Assembly (NCBI GenBank): GCA_900770145.1
Contig: CAAGJL010000092.1
Coordinates: forward strand, 1 to 13,986
Direction: 5' to 3'
DNA length: 13,986 nt
Origin: Clostridia bacterium
GTDB taxonomy: Bacteria; Bacillota; Clostridia; Oscillospirales; CAG-272
The position numbers and the translations under genes were made by a program. Under the pieces are notes generated by a model, which was given only the letters and a program-made list of their open reading frames with translations, was not told the DNA's origin and searched no databases. Below are positions 13,728-13,986 of this stretch, in pieces (the stretch's first letter is position 1; every line of letters begins with the position of its first letter).

Positions 13728-13986
13728 ATGAAGAAAAAACTGTTGCCGGCGGTACTGGCGTTTTGCCTGTTGCTTTCCGCTTGCGCCCAAAATCGGGAGG
13801 ACGTCAGCGCTGCGGCGCTTGCCGAGCGCCTGAAAGAAAATCTGTCTGCAACGGGCACGCTGTTGCAGGCTGATGATGATTTCTTTTTACTCAACTTTCC
13901 GGATGCGCCTGCTCCCGCCGAGCGTGCGGTTTATTATTCCGGCGCCGCGCCGACCACGGAATACGGCGTTTTTCGGATGGAGAACG
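13728..13986 (+). CDS. Lipoprotein, probably DUF4358 family, truncated by window edge
   Basis: The first 86 codons of a gene that continues beyond the window. The signal peptide MKKKLLPAVLAFCLLLSAC ends in a good lipobox, LSAC, with Cys19 as the lipidation site. The mature start (AALAERLKENL, then AVYYSGAAPTTEYGVFRMEN) resembles the DUF4358 family of clostridial lipoproteins, whose function is unknown. GGGAGG lies 5 nt before the ATG, within the last codons of the upstream gene, and only 1 nt separates the stop from this start. The family call is moderate because only the N-terminal part is seen; the lipoprotein call is firm. Confidence 0.78.
   Translation, partial: MKKKLLPAVLAFCLLLSACAQNREDVSAAALAERLKENLSATGTLLQADDDFFLLNFPDAPAPAERAVYYSGAAPTTEYGVFRMEN

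Noticed and set aside
1..13986. CRISPR array, tRNA, rRNA, insertion sequence or prophage
   Set aside because: No spaced direct repeats of array type, no cloverleaf-like segment, no transposase or integrase motif, and no terminal repeats were seen on either strand.

Overview
This window reads as chromosome from a spore-forming Clostridia-type Bacillota (Firmicutes). The evidence is a CwlD-type spore-cortex amidase, a Gram-positive style PolA with a decayed proofreading domain, strong GGAGG ribosome binding sites, SigA-like promoters with 17-bp spacers, several lipoprotein signal peptides, and proteins of clostridial type. Base composition is moderately GC-rich by eye, which would suit an Oscillospirales-like gut lineage, but the genus cannot be fixed from the sequence alone. 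There is no sign of a mobile element, prophage, CRISPR array, rRNA or tRNA. The coding density and bidirectional terminators are those of ordinary core chromosome.

Layout from left to right. (1) 1-2469: L-rhamnose isomerase (rhaA, minus) and a divergent AraC-family regulator (plus) share a 164-bp control region with three copies of a T5GCNT4 element. This looks like a self-contained rhamnose-responsive pair. (2) 2424-5752: a cysteine-rich clostridial protein of unknown function and, upstream of it on the same strand, the DNA-uptake channel protein ComEC, whose C-terminal metallo-beta-lactamase-like domain has lost its metal-binding motif. A 46-bp hairpin closes the gap between the regulator and the cysteine-rich gene. 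(3) 5798-6148: a monocistronic acyl carrier protein with a perfect consensus promoter and a strong terminator. (4) 6191-8425: cwlD (spore cortex) followed by radA (recombinational repair), ended by tandem terminators. (5) 8439-12440: polA and malQ on the minus strand, overlapping by 14 nt and driven by a perfect consensus promoter. (6) 12465-13986: divergent from polA, an operon of a four-helix membrane protein, a lipoprotein of the SGNH hydrolase class, and a second lipoprotein (probably DUF4358) that runs off the right edge.

Most genes are housekeeping or cell-envelope functions, and no complete, obviously new multi-gene system is visible. The observations most worth checking are: the start of the SGNH lipoprotein gene, where the ribosome binding site and start codon lie inside the loop of a hairpin followed by seven Ts, so that it looks like an attenuator; the repeated elements between rhaA and its regulator; palindromes embedded in the comEC and polA promoters; the degenerate catalytic site of ComEC; and the unexplained 19-cysteine protein. 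The right-hand lipoprotein operon may continue into a cell-surface acylation cluster outside the window.
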